Positions 1-5,509 of a stretch of DNA of 5,509 bases are shown here, piece after piece. Origin of the DNA: Alphaproteobacteria bacterium (lineage in GTDB: Bacteria; Pseudomonadota; Alphaproteobacteria; Rs-D84); NCBI GenBank assembly GCA_029051085.1, contig JAIDLK010000018.1, positions 1 to 5,509 on the forward strand. The letters are read 5' to 3'. The first letter of the stretch is position 1. The number at the start of each line of letters is the position of its first letter. Position numbers and translations under genes: made by a program. The notes under the pieces are model-generated. The model ran no database searches. It saw only the letters and a program-made list of their open reading frames with translations, and was not told the origin of the DNA.

Positions 1-1865
1 ATATCCCCGCCCCCAATGCCACCGACATACCGACACCGCCTGCCCCGCCCATGACATACGAGGTTATTACAACACCGGCCGCATTACGCAGTTTTTTAGA
101 CCGCGTAAAATCGGTTATTGCATTTGACACGGAAACAACAGGCTTAAGCCAAACAGACTCAAAATTGGTCGGACTGTCACTGGCCACAGACGGCGTACAC
201 GGTGCATATATCCCACTGCGCCACCGCGGCGGCGCAACGGATTTATTTGCCGGGGATGCGCTGGCCCCGAATCAAATGACACCGGCCGAAGTGCGCGAAA
301 TACTGTGGCCTATATTTACAAATCCGGATATTGTAAAGGTTGGTCATAATCTGAAATTTGATTTGCACATATTGGCAAACGAAGGCTGGGCTATATCCGA
401 AATAGCCCCGATTGACGACACAATGCTGTTGTCATATGCACTGCACGGAACATTACATCTCCATGGGCTGGACGAATTGGCAATGCGATATCTGGGACAT
501 GAAAATATTTCATTTGCCTCATTATTTCCAAAAAATATGCGCGATGCAGAACGCCGATTTGATATGCTGGAAATTACGGCCGCCGCCCCATACGCCGCCG
601 AAGATGCAACCGTATGCTATGCGCTGTATGAAAAAATGTCCCCGGAACTGGATGCACGCCCGGAATTAAAAAAACTATACTATGAATGCGACCTGCCACT
701 GATGCCCATATTGTTAAAGATGGAGCGTGCAGGCGTTCTTGTCAATAAATCACAGCTAAACCAGCTCTCGGGTATATTTCATCACCAGTTGACTTTGCTG
801 GAACAGGAAATATGGAATCTTGCCGGCCACGAGTTTAATATCGCCAGCCCCAAACAACTGGGTGTGGTATTGTTCGATGAACTGGCCCTGCCGGCAAATA
901 AAAAACGCAGCACGGACGCCGAAACATTAAACGACCTGATTGACACACACCCTATTATCGAAAAGATAATGCAATGGCGTTCAATCGCAAAATTGGCCGG
1001 AACATACGCAGACGCATTGCCGCGCCAAATTGCCACCGACGGTCGTATTCACACCACATATCTGCAGACCAGCACCAATACGGGCCGCCTGTCATCACGT
1101 GACCCGAATCTACAAAACATACCGATAAAAACTCCATTGGGCGAAGAGATAAGAAAATGCTTTGTCGCGCCAAACGGCCGCGTATTGATATCGGCGGATT
1201 ATTCCCAGATACAGCTGCGCCTGTTGGCTGATGTTGCAAACGTCAAAACATTTAAGGAAACATTTCATTCCGGCGCCGACATTCACGAACAAACCGCCCG
1301 AACCATATTCAATATCCCCACCGACCAGCCTGTTGCCAAAGAACTGCGCCGGGCGGCAAAAACAGTAAACTTTTCAATTATTTACGGAATATCTTCGTTT
1401 GGCTTGGCGGCCCAGTTGGGGCTGTCACGTGGCGATGCGGGAAAAATAATAAATTCTTATATGGCCGGCCTGCCGGAGATAAAGAACTATATTGAAAAAA
1501 CAAAGACGTTCGCGGCCGAACATGCATATGTATTAACCCCATGGGGGCGGCGCATAGAGATACCGGAGGCAAAAAATCCGCGCATGCGCGCATATGCAAT
1601 GCGTGCAGCGGTAAACGCTCCAATCCAAGGATTCGAAGCGGACTTAATGCGCCGCGCAATGGTCCTGATTGACCGGCGCCTGATGCAGCCCAATCAAGAT
1701 AAAATCCGCATGATTATGCAGGTGCACGACGAAATGATTTTCGAGTGTGATGAAAATATTGCCGAAGAATTTGCGAAAAAGATTCAACATGAAATGGAAA
1801 ACGCGGCCCGATTATCAGTCCCGCTGTGCGCGGAATATATAATCGGAACCGAATGGGGCAAATAA
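1..1865 (+). CDS. polA: DNA polymerase I, 3' part (proofreading exonuclease and polymerase domains; 5' end outside window)
   Basis: DNA polymerase I fills gaps in repair and replaces primers on the lagging strand. The frame is open to the left edge and begins at base 3 with IPAPNATDIPTPPAPP. This looks like the linker after the 5' nuclease domain, and no ribosome site precedes the Met at 51, so that Met is internal and the true start lies outside. From Met51 there are 604 residues, about the length of the E. coli Klenow fragment. Counting from Met51, Exo I is D26/E28 (FDTETTGL), Exo II N100/D104 (HNLKFD), and Exo III Y181/D185 (YAAED), so proofreading looks intact. Polymerase motif A is D383 in ADYSQIQLR, motif B is R433, K437, F441 and Y445 (RRAAKTVNFSIIYG), and motif C is D560/E561 (QVHDE). 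The odd residue is Gln388, where nearly all bacterial Pol I proteins have the Glu of SQIELR. Family identity is certain. That the 5' nuclease domain exists upstream is inferred. Confidence 0.96.
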   Translation, partial: IPAPNATDIPTPPAPPMTYEVITTPAALRSFLDRVKSVIAFDTETTGLSQTDSKLVGLSLATDGVHGAYIPLRHRGGATDLFAGDALAPNQMTPAEVREILWPIFTNPDIVKVGHNLKFDLHILANEGWAISEIAPIDDTMLLSYALHGTLHLHGLDELAMRYLGHENISFASLFPKNMRDAERRFDMLEITAAAPYAAEDATVCYALYEKMSPELDARPELKKLYYECDLPLMPILLKMERAGVLVNKSQLNQLSGIFHHQLTLLEQEIWNLAGHEFNIASPKQLGVVLFDELALPANKKRSTDAETLNDLIDTHPIIEKIMQWRSIAKLAGTYADALPRQIATDGRIHTTYLQTSTNTGRLSSRDPNLQNIPIKTPLGEEIRKCFVAPNGRVLISADYSQIQLRLLADVANVKTFKETFHSGADIHEQTARTIFNIPTDQPVAKELRRAAKTVNFSIIYGISSFGLAAQLGLSRGDAGKIINSYMAGLPEIKNYIEKTKTFAAEHAYVLTPWGRRIEIPEAKNPRMRAYAMRAAVNAPIQGFEADLMRRAMVLIDRRLMQPNQDKIRMIMQVHDEMIFECDENIAEEFAKKIQHEMENAARLSVPLCAEYIIGTEWGK

Positions 1866-1870
1866 TGACC

Positions 1871-1898
1871 AAGGGCCGTATAAAAATGCGGCCCTTTT
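1871..1898 (+). terminator. Intrinsic terminator of polA
   Basis: An 8-bp perfect stem, AAGGGCCG (1871-1878) with CGGCCCTT (1889-1896), closes a 10-base loop and runs into a short T tract. It starts five bases after the polA stop codon. The reverse orientation lacks a T tract, so it acts on polA. It separates polA from the promoter that follows. Confidence 0.75.
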
Positions 1899-1902
1899 AT
1901 TC

Positions 1903-1931
1903 TTGTATTTAACATCACCCTATTTTATAAT
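1903..1931 (+). promoter_or_regulatory. Probable sigma70 promoter for the structured RNA or leader
   Basis: A perfect TATAAT -10 hexamer lies at 1926-1931. It is preceded at exactly 17 bases by TTGTAT (1903-1908), which matches the -35 consensus in its first three positions only. Transcription would start near 1937-1939, just where the first helix of the structured region begins (CGGAT at 1938-1942). The position right behind the polA terminator supports it. The weak -35 is the main doubt. Confidence 0.5.
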
Positions 1932-2064
1932 TCATACCGGATTCACAGGGATGTGGGTTCGGGACTTCAAAATCCCATAAATCAACGGTGCGATACGTTC
2001 GCATTGATATCCGATACACAAAGCATACCGTCACAGGCCCATTCTGTGCATACGGTTGCTTTAT

Positions 2065-2154
2065 CCCGACTAAACAGGTCGGGAAGCCGCGGCTATAAGG
2101 CAACGCCGAAATTCCGCGGGGTCATTTTGATTTATGATTTTTGAACTTCCCGAC
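2065..2154 (+). promoter_or_regulatory. Mutually exclusive RNA helices upstream of a terminator
   Basis: The segment GTCGGGAA at 2078-2085 has two perfect partners. Upstream is CCCGAC at 2065-2070, giving a 6-bp hairpin with a 7-base loop. Downstream is TTCCCGAC at 2147-2154, giving an 8-bp long-range helix. Only one can form at a time. The downstream partner shares its last two bases with the foot of the terminator stem beginning at 2153. This resembles the switching segment of an attenuator, but the shared part is only two base pairs, so a switch is a hypothesis. Confidence 0.35.
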
Positions 2155-2177
2155 CGCCAAAAATTTGGTGGTTTTTT
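2153..2177 (+). terminator. Strong intrinsic terminator just before the cysteine-rich gene
   Basis: The stem ACCGCCAA (2153-2160) pairs with TTGGTGGT (2165-2172), with one G-T wobble and a four-base loop, and a run of six T ends at 2177. It lies only 28 bases before the ATG at 2206. It therefore either ends a separate small RNA or interrupts the leader of the downstream gene. Confidence 0.82.
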
Positions 2178-2190
2178 GTTTAACACAAAC

Positions 2191-2196
2191 AAGGGA
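2191..2196 (+). promoter_or_regulatory. Ribosome binding site that fixes the start of the cysteine-rich gene
   Basis: AAGGGA lies nine bases before the ATG at 2206. The frame is open further upstream to an ATG at 2134, but that start has no such site, would translate through the terminator hairpin, and would bury the signal peptide. The start at 2206 is therefore preferred. Confidence 0.75.
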
Positions 2197-2205
2197 TATA
2201 AAATC

Positions 2206-2790
2206 ATGAAAAAACGTCTGATTATAATTGCCTCCGCAGTAATATGCACCTGCGCAAACGCCGCTGAAATAAATCACATAAGCGAATGCCTTGGTGGCAC
2301 ATGCCCGTCAAACGGCCATATCCGTGATGGCGTGGTATATGGTCACTGTACATCTTCTTGGTGCGATTGCGCCACTGCAACCGTCACATACAGTCTGCAA
2401 TGCAAGTGCAGTAGCGACGATGACTGTAACACAGGTTATGGATGCAATAACGGGTTATGCACAAAATGTAAAACCTGTGCCAATTGTACCAGCGACACTT
2501 CATACTCTTCAGCCGGCACCGGATATGAGCGACGCGCACTAAAAACTTGCGCCTGTCTGACCGGGGAATGCAAGACAAGCTATTCATACCGCTGTGCGGT
2601 GGGTTATTACGGCACATCAACAAACGGCACCAGCGGATGTACGCGCTGTCCATCATCCGGCGGCACATATGGCACAACCGCCAGTGCCGGCTCCCAGGAT
2701 ATCACCGCATGTTATCTGCCGGCCGGCACCCCAATGAGCGATGGAACCGGAACATTTTCATGCTCCGACAAAAGCGATTATAAGAAATAG
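2206..2790 (+). CDS. Secreted cysteine-rich protein of unknown function
   Basis: This 194-residue protein begins with a clear Sec signal peptide: MKKR, a hydrophobic core at residues 5-13, and ANAA as likely cleavage site near residues 19-20. Neither Cys14 nor Cys16 sits in a lipobox, so it is probably not a lipoprotein. The mature part of about 174 residues holds 21 cysteines, mostly as CxC, CxxC and CxxxxC pairs, in a Gly/Ser/Thr-rich background. Residues from about 140 on (CAVGYYGT, GCTRCP, GGTYG, then a Cys) resemble the cysteine spacing of EGF-like or GCC2/GCC3 ephrin-receptor-type repeats. I recall similar GYYGT/CTxCP proteins in gut alphaproteobacterial assemblies; this is memory, not a search. 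Such proteins may be disulfide-rich and act at the cell surface or periplasm, but no function can be assigned. A structured leader and terminator precede it, and it shares a terminator with the opposing operon. Confidence 0.85.
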   Translation: MKKRLIIIASAVICTCANAAEINHISECLGGTCPSNGHIRDGVVYGHCTSSWCDCATATVTYSLQCKCSSDDDCNTGYGCNNGLCTKCKTCANCTSDTSYSSAGTGYERRALKTCACLTGECKTSYSYRCAVGYYGTSTNGTSGCTRCPSSGGTYGTTASAGSQDITACYLPAGTPMSDGTGTFSCSDKSDYKK

Positions 2791-2792
2791 AC

Positions 2793-2821
2793 AAAAAAAT
2801 CCGCCATACGGCGGATTTTTT
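2793..2821. terminator. Bidirectional terminator between convergent genes
   Basis: TCCGCC (2800-2805) and GGCGGA (2810-2815) form a perfect stem with an ATAC loop. It is flanked by seven A on the left and six T on the right, so it reads as a terminator on both strands. It ends the cysteine-rich gene on the + strand and the OmpA-like gene on the - strand, whose TAA stop (2820-2822) overlaps the T tract. Confidence 0.93.
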
Positions 2822-3932
2822 AACGATTGGTCAGCTGCAGCTCTATTCTGCGATTTTTCTGCAGCGCCTCTGCACTGTTGCCCAGTTCCGCCGGCTGCAT
2901 ATCCCCGAATCCACTGGGGACCAAGCGACGCTTTGACACACCATAAGATGCCAATGCGTCCGCAACGGCCGTTGCACGGCGCAACGACAACTGCATATTA
3001 TTGCTGTATCCGCGTGTCCCCGGCACAACCGGCTTTTTATCGGTATGGCCGTCAACACGTATAATCCAGTTCACATCGGATGGAATCTTGCTCTCTAAAT
3101 CCTTTATAACATTTGCAATCAGGCGCAGCTGATTTTTGCCCTCCGGCGACAATGTATACGAACCACTGGGGAACAAAATGTCACTGGATACGATAAAACG
3201 ATCACCATCGGGCTGAACAGTTGTACGGTCGCCAAGTGCAATTTTTATAGCCTTGTAAAACTCTGACTGATATGCCTGCATGCTGTTTAATTCCGCCACC
3301 TTGTCCGCCAAAGCCTTATTCAAACGCGAAGACATTTCAACATACTGAATTTCCTGGTTGCGAGCTTTTTCCTCGGCTGCGTCCAACGCCGCCTGCAGAC
3401 TGGCCAACTGCTCCGATAACTCTGCACGCTGTACCTGCATCTGCTCCTGCAGTTCTTTACGCTCCTGTTCCAGTTTTGCCGCCGCCTCTTTATCAAGCGT
3501 CGCCTGGTTTAACTGGGTGGTTAAGCTGTCCACCACGGCCTGCATATCACGCCCCTGGGCCTGTAATTCCGTTACCTTGGCCTCATAGGCGGTTACCAAA
3601 TCCTCGACACTCATATCCATCTGTGTTAATTCATCGGTAAGCTCTGCATTGCTGCTTTCCAGATTTTCCAATTCCGCACGAGCCAATATCAACAGACGTT
3701 TCGCCTCTTGCTCGTCCGCGGTCATCTGTTGAATTTTTTCCAACTGCTCCGCATTGGCCTGTTTCAGCTCCGCTACGGTCTTTACGCCGCTGCGCTTGTT
3801 AAATACACTGGTTGTGGTCCACAAAAATACAAATACAATCAGCAGAAAAATCAAGATGATAACCAGATTGGAAAACAGGTCTACAAACCCCGGCCAAGTA
3901 TTTGTTCTGTCACGAAAGCGAATGTTCAGCAT
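2820..3932 (-). CDS. MotB/OmpA-like peptidoglycan-binding stator protein with long coiled coil
   Basis: This 370-residue protein has three parts. One membrane helix spans about residues 16-38 and is preceded by WPGFVD. Asp18 sits where MotB, TolR and ExbD carry their ion-binding Asp. A coiled-coil stretch of about 180 residues (roughly 50-230) is rich in Leu, Glu, Gln and Ala. An OmpA-like domain fills about 244-370, with GHTD (Asp298) and the LSLRR arginine (Arg319) at the positions that bind diaminopimelate in OmpA-family domains, and the typical NRRIEL near the end. The protein is probably anchored in the inner membrane and grips peptidoglycan in the periplasm. The start has a strong GGGGGGAG ribosome site. 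It lies 21 bases after the MotA-like gene, so the two are surely one operon and probably one complex. It matches the alphaproteobacterial proteins usually annotated as peptidoglycan-binding; it is not flagellar MotB by context. Exact role unknown. Confidence 0.9.
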   Translation of the reverse strand: MLNIRFRDRTNTWPGFVDLFSNLVIILIFLLIVFVFLWTTTSVFNKRSGVKTVAELKQANAEQLEKIQQMTADEQEAKRLLILARAELENLESSNAELTDELTQMDMSVEDLVTAYEAKVTELQAQGRDMQAVVDSLTTQLNQATLDKEAAAKLEQERKELQEQMQVQRAELSEQLASLQAALDAAEEKARNQEIQYVEMSSRLNKALADKVAELNSMQAYQSEFYKAIKIALGDRTTVQPDGDRFIVSSDILFPSGSYTLSPEGKNQLRLIANVIKDLESKIPSDVNWIIRVDGHTDKKPVVPGTRGYSNNMQLSLRRATAVADALASYGVSKRRLVPSGFGDMQPAELGNSAEALQKNRRIELQLTNR

Positions 3933-3953
3933 TTTTCTCTCCCCCCATTCGTA

Positions 3954-4646
3954 TTATTCACCAAGTTCTTCGGATGCCGGCACACGCGCACGCGATGCCA
4001 GATAATCTTCCAACTCATTAAATATGGTATTCTGGGCCATTTGCATCTGAAGTGCCAAAAAGCCGACAGTCAGACTGCCCGCCAGGCCCATCAGAGAACT
4101 GGTAAACGCCGTTGCCATTCCGGCCATCGGCTGGGCCAGCCCCGCCTGCATAGCGGTTAAAACCGCTTCATCCTCAAAATTTAGGCCGCCGATTAACTCT
4201 GCAAAACCGCCAACAGTCATTATCAGCCCCCAGAAAGTCCCCAGCAATCCCAAAAACACCAATGTATTTGTGATATAGCGAACCGATTCGCGTGAATCCT
4301 CCATTCGCATCATAATCATGTCCAGCATCGCCCCCATTGTCGCCACCGGCACGCGCCCCCCACGTCTCAAAATCATGGCAACCGGTCGTAACAGACGCGG
4401 CGGCAGTGCGGCATTCTTGTTCCCGCGATAATATTCACGCGCCCAGCGATATTCCGGCAACAGGCGGAACATATGCACAAAACACAACCCTACCCCGAAC
4501 AAAGTCACCCCGATAATAACCCCGTTCAGCCATATGTTTGACGTGGCGATTTGCATGAACGAACGCCAACATAAAATCACCCCAACCGCCAACAATGCGG
4601 TAAACAGTGCCATTCTGTTTAAAATTCTATGAAAACGACTCGTCAT
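3954..4646 (-). CDS. MotA/TolQ/ExbB-family proton channel subunit
   Basis: This 230-residue inner-membrane protein has four likely helices: about residues 12-31, 38-60, 124-146 and 176-199. The cytoplasmic part lies between helices 2 and 3 and after helix 4. Helix 3 carries LGLLGTFWGL and helix 4 starts after LAQPMAGMATAF and continues SSLMGLAGS, the core signature of the MotA/TolQ/ExbB family and close to the alphaproteobacterial MotA-annotated proteins that travel with an OmpA-type partner. In this family several copies surround the membrane helices of the MotB/TolR/ExbD partner, and ion flow drives movement of that partner. The partner here is the next gene. The protein is shorter than flagellar MotA (about 295 residues) and has no large cytoplasmic torque-generating loop like it. 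The start at 4646 has an AAGAGAG ribosome site. The substrate ion and the target process cannot be told from sequence. Confidence 0.9.
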   Translation of the reverse strand: MTSRFHRILNRMALFTALLAVGVILCWRSFMQIATSNIWLNGVIIGVTLFGVGLCFVHMFRLLPEYRWAREYYRGNKNAALPPRLLRPVAMILRRGGRVPVATMGAMLDMIMMRMEDSRESVRYITNTLVFLGLLGTFWGLIMTVGGFAELIGGLNFEDEAVLTAMQAGLAQPMAGMATAFTSSLMGLAGSLTVGFLALQMQMAQNTIFNELEDYLASRARVPASEELGE

Positions 4647-4666
4647 ATAATCTCTCTTATATGCAA

Positions 4667-4696
4667 ATCATAGTAAAATTCCAATAACCCGGTCAA
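4667..4696 (-). promoter_or_regulatory. Probable sigma70 promoter of the MotA/MotB-like operon
   Basis: Read on the - strand, TTGACC (4691-4696) and TATGAT (4667-4672) each match five of six consensus bases and are 18 bases apart. Transcription would start near 4660, leaving a leader of about 14 bases with the AAGAGAG ribosome site before the ATG at 4646. No terminator is visible between the upstream gene and this site, so read-through from that gene is also possible. Confidence 0.55.
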
Positions 4697-4702
4697 TATA
4701 AA

Positions 4703-5509
4703 TTATTGAGAGAACTTTCCCTTAATCTTTAAATTTATAAGAAAACTACAGGCTGTATAAAAGCCTTGTTGACCCGTTGGCAAGTCCTGGCCGCGCCACG
4801 GAATACCACCTAAATCCGCATTCTTAAACAAATTCCGGCATCGCAGTCCCTGGGCATTATCCGGTGCATAGACGTATCCATCCAGGGCAAATTTTTTCAA
4901 CTTTTCCTGATATTTCGACGCACTGGCTGCTATTACAGAATCATTTACACCACCACCTGACGCAACCGCCTTGACAAAGATGCAATATGCACGCTGATAA
5001 AGACTTGAATTATGCACCTCCGAGTCTATAACAAATTTTCCGATTACACCGTTTTGGTTATAAGCTTCGCAAATATTGACAACTTTTTGCATTTTTTGAC
5101 GCATTTGCGCCTCAGTCAGAGGTTCGACATTATCAACGCCCGCGATACTTTTTGCCGTATTATCAGAGGCAACCTGCGACATATCCGTGGCCTCACCATC
5201 CGGCGCAACCATATCATCTGTACTTACTGGCACAATATCAGGGCTCACAGGTTCTGATGTTTCAGCCGTTTTAACCTGCACATTCTCAGGCGCTGGCGTC
5301 ACGGGCGTCACCCCGGTATCCTGTGCCGCACTAGTGGCCTTCTTATCATAATCAGCGATGATTTTATCCGCCTGATTTTTATTCTTTTCACCGCTGTTGA
5401 TAGCCAAGTTACCAACCAAGCCGCCAACCGCACCTATGCCCGCTGTTATCGCACCGGTTTTTACTTTGGACGCAGTCGACGCTTTTTGCTCCGCCCATGC
5501 CTTTGCGTC
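4703..5509 (-). CDS. Unrecognised protein, 3' part (5' end outside window)
   Basis: The frame is open from the stop at 4703 to the right edge, giving 268 visible residues. A TTG at 5417-5419 could be mistaken for a start, but the 30 codons before it are open and continue the same composition, so the gene is taken as partial. From the edge, a charged segment (DAKAWAEQKAS) is followed by a glycine-rich hydrophobic stretch at about residues 18-37 that could be a membrane helix or glycine-zipper. Then comes a Lys/Asp-rich part, a Pro/Thr/Val/Ser-rich low-complexity linker (about 65-125), and a more ordered C-terminal domain of about 140 residues with four cysteines (NICEAY, AYCIF, LRCRN, TACSF). 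This suggests a membrane- or envelope-associated protein with an extended linker and a disulfide-capable domain, but I do not recognise the family. It lies 56 bases upstream of the MotA-like gene on the same strand. Confidence 0.8.
   Translation of the reverse strand, partial: DAKAWAEQKASTASKVKTGAITAGIGAVGGLVGNLAINSGEKNKNQADKIIADYDKKATSAAQDTGVTPVTPAPENVQVKTAETSEPVSPDIVPVSTDDMVAPDGEATDMSQVASDNTAKSIAGVDNVEPLTEAQMRQKMQKVVNICEAYNQNGVIGKFVIDSEVHNSSLYQRAYCIFVKAVASGGGVNDSVIAASASKYQEKLKKFALDGYVYAPDNAQGLRCRNLFKNADLGGIPWRGQDLPTGQQGFYTACSFLINLKIKGKFSQ

Larger units (their letters stand above)
1938..2177 (+). ncRNA. Candidate structured RNA: stand-alone ncRNA or 5' leader of the cysteine-rich gene
   Basis: This gap between two genes is almost filled by possible helices. 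CGGAT (1938-1942) pairs with ATCCG (2009-2013) and encloses two arms, 1952-1957/1974-1979 and 1981-1985/2004-2008. The second arm continues as 1989-1993/1999-2003 past a three-base bulge, so the whole can form a three-way junction. A 16-bp hairpin follows (2020-2036 with 2044-2062), interrupted by one single-base and one three-base bulge. Then CCCGAC (2065-2070) can pair with GTCGGG (2078-2083), or GTCGGGAA (2078-2085) can pair instead with TTCCCGAC (2147-2154), enclosing a CCGCGG/CCGCGG helix (2087-2092/2114-2119). It ends in an intrinsic terminator. A promoter-like site at one end and the terminator at the other fix the + strand. I do not recognise it as tmRNA, 6S, SRP, RNase P or a named riboswitch. 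The helices are seen in the sequence by hand; expression and function are inferred. Confidence 0.5.

Noticed and set aside
51..53. ATG at 51 as a true start of a stand-alone Klenow-type polymerase.
   Set aside because: The frame is open to the window edge through a Pro/Ala-rich linker and no ribosome site precedes 51. An internal Met of a full-length Pol I is far more likely, although the upstream domain cannot be seen.
1938..1980. tRNA- or tmRNA-like words: GGATTCACAGGGATG resembles the tmRNA GGATTCGACAGGGATG start, GTGGGTTCG resembles a T arm, and GGGACTTCAAAATCCC resembles a tRNA-Sec anticodon arm.
   Set aside because: There is no acceptor stem, no correctly paired T arm (GTGGG TTCGGGA CTTCA does not pair), no CCA end and no tag reading frame. 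The anticodon-like loop has eight bases instead of seven.
1915..2144. Short open frames on both strands in the gap after polA (about 62 residues each).
   Set aside because: Neither has a convincing ribosome site, a recognisable domain or gene-like composition, and both coincide with the inverted repeats of the structured region. They are most likely chance frames.
2134..2205. Upstream ATG at 2134 as the start of the cysteine-rich protein.
   Set aside because: It has no ribosome site, runs through the terminator hairpin, and would put 24 residues before a standard signal peptide. AAGGGA before 2206 decides for the later start.
2741..4160. Several + strand open frames of 76-150 codons opposite the MotA/MotB-like genes.
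   Set aside because: They are antisense shadows of well-supported genes, with no domain signature, signal peptide or ribosome site of their own.
2820..4646. Zorya-type anti-phage system (ZorA/ZorB) for the MotA/MotB-like pair.
   Set aside because: ZorA carries a long cytoplasmic coiled tail, which the 230-residue protein lacks, and no helicase, nuclease or other Zorya gene is nearby. The sequence signatures fit the common alphaproteobacterial pair instead.
5417..5419. TTG as the start of the right-edge gene.
   Set aside because: The frame stays open for 30 more codons to the edge, the hydrophobic glycine-rich segment spans this point, and no ribosome site is seen just upstream on the - strand.

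Overview
The window most likely comes from an uncultured, probably host-associated alphaproteobacterium. Two things suggest this. The first is the pair of small MotA/TolQ/ExbB-like and OmpA-type peptidoglycan-binding proteins with the WPGFVD and LGLLGTFWGL signatures, which I know as a conserved alphaproteobacterial gene pair. The second is a secreted, very cysteine-rich protein of a kind I recall from gut alphaproteobacterial metagenome assemblies. The assignment is from memory of family features and was not searched.

Left part, + strand: the window opens inside polA. The reading frame is open to the left edge through a Pro/Ala-rich linker, so only the Klenow-like part (3'-5' exonuclease plus polymerase) is visible. 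All three proofreading motifs and polymerase motifs A, B and C are present, but the conserved Glu of motif A (DYSQIELR in most bacterial Pol I) is Gln here. polA ends in a hairpin terminator.

Middle, about 1900-2205: this 340-base gap has no convincing gene but is dense in structure. A good sigma70-like promoter follows the polA terminator. After it come a possible three-way junction, a 16-bp interrupted hairpin, a GC-rich hairpin with an alternative long-range partner, and a strong intrinsic terminator only 28 bases before the next start codon. This is either a free-standing structured RNA of about 240 nt or a conditional (riboswitch- or attenuator-like) leader. It is the best candidate here for something undescribed. 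The gene behind it encodes a 194-residue exported protein with 21 cysteines in its mature part, and ends at a bidirectional terminator shared with the opposing operon.

Right part, - strand: a MotA-like channel subunit and a MotB/OmpA-like stator subunit with a long periplasmic coiled coil form a two-gene operon, 21 bases apart, behind their own likely promoter. Upstream of them is the 3' part of an unrecognised gene that runs off the right edge. The pair probably makes an ion-driven complex between inner membrane and peptidoglycan. Nothing else flagellar, Tol-like or defence-related is visible beside it.
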